Assembly (NCBI GenBank): GCA_016930435.1 | Contig: JAFGGQ010000138.1 | Coordinates: 1-28,388, forward strand | Origin: a bacterium | GTDB taxonomy: Bacteria > UBP14 > UBA6098 > JAFGQG01 | Direction: 5' to 3' | Length of the DNA stretch: 28,388 nt | Shown: one piece after another, positions 24,467 through 28,388 of the stretch | Position numbering within the stretch: position 1 is the stretch's first letter | How the letters are laid out: every line of letters begins with the position of its first letter | Notes under the pieces: generated by a model | Database searches by the model: none | Seen by the model: the letters and a program-made list of their open reading frames with translations, nothing else | Told to the model about the DNA's origin: nothing | Translations under genes and position numbers: made by a program

Positions 24467-25018
24467 ATGAGAAACCATAGAATTATACAGCTTGTATTTT
24501 TAGGACTGATACTGGTTTCTTTTTTTTCTCTCTCCTGTACCGATGAATCCGGGGAGTCCTATATCAATATGCCAGAAGGCCCCAAGACCGTCTTCAGAGG
24601 TGGCTATGGAAAAGTGGTGATCCGCTATTTCCCGCCACCACCACCAATATTCAAGGTTGCCCAGGCTTCACAGTATCTGGACTTCGATGTGATCAGAAAG
24701 GATTATGGGATTCCGGACAAACCTATTGTTATTCAATACCTGATACAAACATCGGTAATGAGCCCTATTATCTCACAGAAAACGGCAAATGCACCTTTTA
24801 ATAACTATGTAGTCAGTGTAGTGCAAAGCTGGATCTATACGCGATATGGAACTGGTTCCCTCAAGATCAAGATCGATGTGGCTAAAAAGAAGATGTGGGT
24901 TGATGCCGATGGTATAAAATTAATTGACCCCGAACCGGGAAAGCCAAGGCCCACAGTAGCGCCGGGCCGACAGCTTGTAGCTTCTACTGGCTTTACTATC
25001 TACGAAGGCAAATTTTAG
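24467..25018 (+). CDS. Small proline-rich putative lipoprotein, possible TonB-like partner of the ExbBD motor
   Basis: 183 aa. MRNHR, a hydrophobic stretch, then FSLSC with Cys24 suggest a lipoprotein signal, although the lipobox (SLSC) is not canonical; an uncleaved anchor is possible. RYFPPPPPIFKV (prolines 56-60) is a short stiff Pro tract. The C-terminal part (about 100-155: NNYVVSVVQSWIYTRYGTGS, LKIKIDVAKKKMWVD) has the helix-Trp-strand-strand order of a TonB C-terminal domain, but the similarity is weak and I could not test it. GGGGAGG is 9 bases before the ATG, overlapping the end of the second exbD. The position directly after ExbB-ExbD-ExbD is where tonB often lies. I do not recognise the family with certainty. 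Confidence 0.6.
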   Translation: MRNHRIIQLVFLGLILVSFFSLSCTDESGESYINMPEGPKTVFRGGYGKVVIRYFPPPPPIFKVAQASQYLDFDVIRKDYGIPDKPIVIQYLIQTSVMSPIISQKTANAPFNNYVVSVVQSWIYTRYGTGSLKIKIDVAKKKMWVDADGIKLIDPEPGKPRPTVAPGRQLVASTGFTIYEGKF

Positions 25019-25059
25019 TTTATAATAATAACGGTTATAACTCAAAGAAGGTGGTAATT

Positions 25060-28000
25060 ATGGAGTTGAAGAAGCTATACCTGCTCTTACTGGTTATAGT
25101 AATTTATATAACGGGTATTATTGGGCTTATTAATGCCCAAGGGATAAGGGAAGCCATTGAGGTACTGGATCAAGGTATCGAATTATACCAGAATGAAAAA
25201 AGCGAGGAAGCAGGAGCAAAATTCGAGGAAGCTGAAAGCAAGTTCGAAACCCTAACCAAGGATGTTATCTCTCCCGAAGACCTGGCTTATTCCCAGTACT
25301 ACCGCGCTACTGCGCTATATTATATGGGCCGGATCCGTAATCAGGTAGATCATTATAACAGCGCTTCAGCTACTTTCGGAGAAGCCATTAACGGTTTCAA
25401 GGGAATTGATCTGCTCGGTGAAGAGTACATCCGCTCAAAATACCTACGGGCTTTATGTTCTTTTCGAAAATATCAGATGGAACGCGCAGAAAGAAGCCAG
25501 AAAATGCTCCTTGAGGAAAGTATCGGGGATTTCCTGGATTTTCTTAATGATGAAGCCCTAAGGGACCCTGAAGGCTATCAAGACCTGATCGATAATGCCA
25601 ATTATCTGATCGGCTTTTCCCTTTACCAGGCTGGAATGCTGGATGCATACCGCAGTGCAACTTTATCCAAGGCATTGAAATCCTATAATGATGCTCTGGA
25701 CTATCTTGTGAAGTTAAAGGATGCAGAAGATGAAAAACTGACCATTGCCTCAAAAGTGATGGAAGCGCAAGCGAACTATATGATGGCCCGGCTCTTTATG
25801 CGCGTGGATGAAGATGATTGGGAAAGCCAAAAATTAACTAGCGGTTCTAAGGACGCAGCTATAGAAGCAAAGCTGAAGAACTCCATGGCTTTGGCTCAGG
25901 AAGCAAGCGGTAAAGCGGGAACCTACCCTGACCTGAAAATGCAGGCACGGATGTGTATAAATTCCTGCAAGATCGCTCAGGGTTCCATCGGCGATAAAAA
26001 TGGCCTGAATGAAGCGATGTCTGACCTCACCGACCTCAGGGAGTCACCCGGCTGGCAGGACATCGTTCTCGAAAAAATTGCCGATTCACAATTACTGCAC
26101 TTTTTGATCTTCGAAGGCACTCAGGGAAATGTGATAACTAATTATAAGAGGGTAGCATCTTCTCTTAACGAATCCAACTACTGGATTGGCTGGGCACATT
26201 ATATTCTGGGCGAGTACGATGATGCAATACTTAAATTCAATCAATTCCTCGCCAGTGTGCCTACCCTGGAAAGCCGTTTTAAAGAACTGGAAGCAGATGC
26301 AAAGTTTCGTTTGGCAGAGAGCTTTTTCTGGAAGGGGGTCAGGGAAAGCAATGTTCAGATTCTGAAGAGGGCGGAAGAGATATTTAAGGCCCTGGTTGCC
26401 GAAGACGGACGATATTATGAGTTTTTAACCCGACAGCAGATCGGAGCTGCTACCACGAGACTTTTCCTTATTGATGTAGAAGCTACTCTTGGAGGGGAAG
26501 CCGATGTTTCCCTCTTCGAATCCGTTATGGAAGTTGCTGGGTTAAAGCTGCCCGAAAACGCCGAAGACTTTATCGAAGCTGGCAAATATTTCCTGGAAAA
26601 GGGCATTCAAACCGCTGAATTACAGAGAGAGAATGCCTTGAAATTTGCCCAAAAAGCATTCGATCTGGTAATTGGAGCTTCGGTCTCCGGTGATATCAAG
26701 AATAGAGCGAATTTTCTTAAAGGTGTTAACCTGGTTAAATTGGCTACCCTTTATGAGGGGAACAAGCAGAATGAAACCCTGGATCAGGCTCGCCGTATTC
26801 TGGAAGGATGTTCCGCTCCTTATAGCGATGAAGCTAAATATGTGGTAGGCATCAGCTATTTCATCGCTAACGATTATACACATGCTATTACTACTTTCGG
26901 AGCCCTGAAGAACCGGGGCCATATCCGCGGTGCTTTTTATTACGCCCTTTCTAATACCGGAAATTGTAATCTTCAGGGTGAAACCTACCTCCAGATTCAA
27001 AAAACCGTCAAGGACCGTACCGATTATTGGTATCGCAGCGCTGACCTTGAGCTTGGCAAATTACCCTGTCGCAATTCATTGGGGGATGTTTCTGCATTCA
27101 GTTCAAGCGTGCCGGAACCACCGATTACTTATGAAAAACTGGTGGATAAGAAAGCTGAAGAAGCCCGGAAGAAAGATGAAGCCCGTGTAATCTGGCAGAG
27201 AGCATCTGCTTATCTCACAGATTATCCTGTTGAAAAGCTGATCACCGATAAACCACCTAAAACTAATGTAACCGTAAGGTTTATTATTGAACCTGGCAAG
27301 GGCGATGAAATCGTCCTGGTAGATGGTGATGAATCCCTGGTGGAAAACGTGGATGACGCAACATATAGGGCTGAAGTTACCAGGGGTACTCATGATATAG
27401 CCATCAAAAAGAAGGGATTCTATCTTTGGGAAGGTAAGATAAAGGTTACCAAACCAGATGATTTTTATGTAACCCTGAAAAAAGCTGTTCGTTATACCAA
27501 GGCTGAAGATATTGGGGGTACTCAAAACCCCATCACCATCGCTGCTGCAGGTGAAAATATCTTCATAGCTAATAACGGAATGAGACAGATAATTCAGTAT
27601 GACAATAACCTATCCCAAATTGATAAAATAAGTTACGACGGATTGGGATTGGGATTCGTAAGCGGCCTGGGAATTGACGGCGATCGTTTGATAATCGTCG
27701 ATAGCAGGAGAAATAAGGTCATTTCCACCACTCTGGCAGGTGGTGATCCCAAATTTGTAGCATACGAGAATGAGGAATATGGAGCTTATGTCCTTAATAA
27801 ACCCAGCGACATTGCAGTTTCCGAGGGTGCTTATTATGTGGTAGATTCCGGGAATAAGAGAGTGTTAGTATTCGACGGTACTACTTATCGCCGTGACTTC
27901 GGATCGGACAAACTTATTCAGCCACATGGGATTGCAGTTAACCCGATCACCGCAGAAATATACGTTACTGACTGGGGTCAGAATGCGATCCTGATCTTCG

Positions 28001-28287
28001 ATAGAAGTGGAGTTTACCAAAACACTGTAAACCTGGCTGCACAAAATCATCCAAATCGAGTTTATATTGATCCCTCGGGGTATCTCTATATTACCGATCT
28101 GGTCAGTAACTCAGTGAAGATATACAATTCCAAAGTGGAGAAGATCAGCGATGGAATTAGCGGTATTCATACCCCCCGTGGCCTTACCCTGGTCGGTTCT
28201 GGGCCGGAAGCTACCCTTTTCGTAGCCGGAAAGGATAAAGTGGCGGTATATAAGGGAAGCTGGGACAATGTCTATATGCCCGATTGA
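25060..28287 (+). CDS. Exported TPR / PEGA-like / six-bladed NHL-propeller protein
   Basis: 1075 aa. Signal peptide about 1-26 (LLLLVIVIYITGIIGLINA|Q). Residues about 27-700 are helical repeats of TPR character (AIEVLDQGIELYQNEKSEEA, YYRATALYYMG, NYLIGFSLYQAG, GWAHYILGEYDDAILKFNQF). Residues about 736-805 look like a PEGA-type beta domain (VTVRFIIEPG, EVTRGTHDIAIKKKGFYLWE). Residues about 818-1075 contain six NHL-like blades (IFIANNGMRQIIQYD, LIIVDSRRNKVIST, YYVVDSGNKRVLVFD, IYVTDWGQNAILIFD, LYITDLVSNSVKIYN, LFVAGKDKVAVYKG). I start at ATG 25060 because AAGGTGG (25048-25054) occupies the earlier in-frame GTG. It is the last gene of the operon, followed by a terminator. A periplasmic scaffold, or one facing the outer membrane, is the natural guess. 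No enzyme motif is seen. Confidence 0.82.
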   Translation: MELKKLYLLLLVIVIYITGIIGLINAQGIREAIEVLDQGIELYQNEKSEEAGAKFEEAESKFETLTKDVISPEDLAYSQYYRATALYYMGRIRNQVDHYNSASATFGEAINGFKGIDLLGEEYIRSKYLRALCSFRKYQMERAERSQKMLLEESIGDFLDFLNDEALRDPEGYQDLIDNANYLIGFSLYQAGMLDAYRSATLSKALKSYNDALDYLVKLKDAEDEKLTIASKVMEAQANYMMARLFMRVDEDDWESQKLTSGSKDAAIEAKLKNSMALAQEASGKAGTYPDLKMQARMCINSCKIAQGSIGDKNGLNEAMSDLTDLRESPGWQDIVLEKIADSQLLHFLIFEGTQGNVITNYKRVASSLNESNYWIGWAHYILGEYDDAILKFNQFLASVPTLESRFKELEADAKFRLAESFFWKGVRESNVQILKRAEEIFKALVAEDGRYYEFLTRQQIGAATTRLFLIDVEATLGGEADVSLFESVMEVAGLKLPENAEDFIEAGKYFLEKGIQTAELQRENALKFAQKAFDLVIGASVSGDIKNRANFLKGVNLVKLATLYEGNKQNETLDQARRILEGCSAPYSDEAKYVVGISYFIANDYTHAITTFGALKNRGHIRGAFYYALSNTGNCNLQGETYLQIQKTVKDRTDYWYRSADLELGKLPCRNSLGDVSAFSSSVPEPPITYEKLVDKKAEEARKKDEARVIWQRASAYLTDYPVEKLITDKPPKTNVTVRFIIEPGKGDEIVLVDGDESLVENVDDATYRAEVTRGTHDIAIKKKGFYLWEGKIKVTKPDDFYVTLKKAVRYTKAEDIGGTQNPITIAAAGENIFIANNGMRQIIQYDNNLSQIDKISYDGLGLGFVSGLGIDGDRLIIVDSRRNKVISTTLAGGDPKFVAYENEEYGAYVLNKPSDIAVSEGAYYVVDSGNKRVLVFDGTTYRRDFGSDKLIQPHGIAVNPITAEIYVTDWGQNAILIFDRSGVYQNTVNLAAQNHPNRVYIDPSGYLYITDLVSNSVKIYNSKVEKISDGISGIHTPRGLTLVGSGPEATLFVAGKDKVAVYKGSWDNVYMPD

Positions 28288-28314
28288 TAATATATTTAAA
28301 TGGATTTGCTCAGG

Positions 28315-28350
28315 AAAGCTCCCTTTAATAAAGGGAGCTTTTCTTTTTTT
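28315..28350 (+). terminator. Intrinsic terminator closing the envelope operon
   Basis: A perfect 12-base-pair stem (28315-28326 pairs with 28330-28341, core GCTCCC/GGGAGC), a 3-base AAT loop, and a T-rich run to 28350. It begins 27 bases after the stop of the TPR-NHL gene. It is the only strong rho-independent terminator I found in the window. The remaining 38 bases to the right edge show no gene start. Confidence 0.92.
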
Positions 28351-28388
28351 AATACTCCTGGGTTCTTTTCGGGGACTTTACCCCACGC

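Noticed and set aside
27641-27660. Short tandem GGATTG repeats
   Set aside because: Two to three copies inside the TPR-NHL coding region encode GLGLGF. This is ordinary coding low complexity, not a repeat element.
28351-28388. GGGG...CCCC inverted repeat near the right edge
   Set aside because: Only a four-base stem without a T tract, cut off by the window edge; not enough to call a structure.

Overview
The window (28,388 bases) looks like a chromosomal segment from an anaerobic, diderm bacterium, probably a candidate phylum of or near the Fibrobacteres-Chlorobi-Bacteroidetes (FCB) group (the Cloacimonadota, Marinimicrobia, Zixibacteria or WOR-3 kind). The pointers are a four-subunit pyruvate:ferredoxin oxidoreductase, two very large secreted proteins ending in FlgD-like / type IX secretion-like C-terminal domains with PNPFN motifs, a PorV/PorQ-type outer-membrane barrel, and envelope lipoproteins. 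This placement is inference from gene content; no rRNA or marker phylogeny was possible. I see no IS element, phage gene, tRNA, rRNA or CRISPR array.

Layout. (1) 1-2154, minus strand: porG-porD-porA-porB operon (porB runs off the left edge). (2) 2392-8606: housekeeping genes in divergent or convergent pairs: gltX (+), nadE and a YkgJ-type cysteine-cluster gene (-), a BamB-like propeller lipoprotein with lysS (+), and an RmlA-like sugar-phosphate nucleotidyltransferase (-). Sigma-70-like TTGACA promoters lie between the divergent pairs. They help fix several start codons downstream of the longest possible starts, including TTG and GTG starts with good Shine-Dalgarno sites. (3) 8808-11623: a two-gene unit with an ATGA overlap. 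It encodes an exported MEMO-AMMECR1 fusion whose MEMO half appears to have lost its metal ligands, and a membrane-anchored M23 peptidase. (4) 11782-28287: eight same-strand genes with gaps of about 6-65 bases, with a TTGACA/TATATT promoter at 11697-11724 and a strong intrinsic terminator at 28315-28350. I read this as one operon of about 16.6 kb.

The region-4 operon is the most interesting part. In order it encodes: a 1176-aa secreted FN3-type protein with an FlgD/T9SS-like tail; a 1558-aa secreted protein of about a dozen Ig-like repeats with a similar tail; a PorV-like barrel fused to a TPR region; an ExbB/TolQ-type proton-channel subunit with an unusual exported FN3-like N-terminal domain; two different ExbD/TolR-type subunits; a small proline-rich lipoprotein with weak TonB-like character; and a 1075-aa exported TPR / PEGA-like / six-bladed NHL-propeller protein. 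My hypothesis is a proton-motive-force-driven envelope machine that exports or anchors the two giant proteins, or that uses them at the surface. Co-occurrence, the shared FN3 fold and the compact operon support it; the function is not demonstrated.
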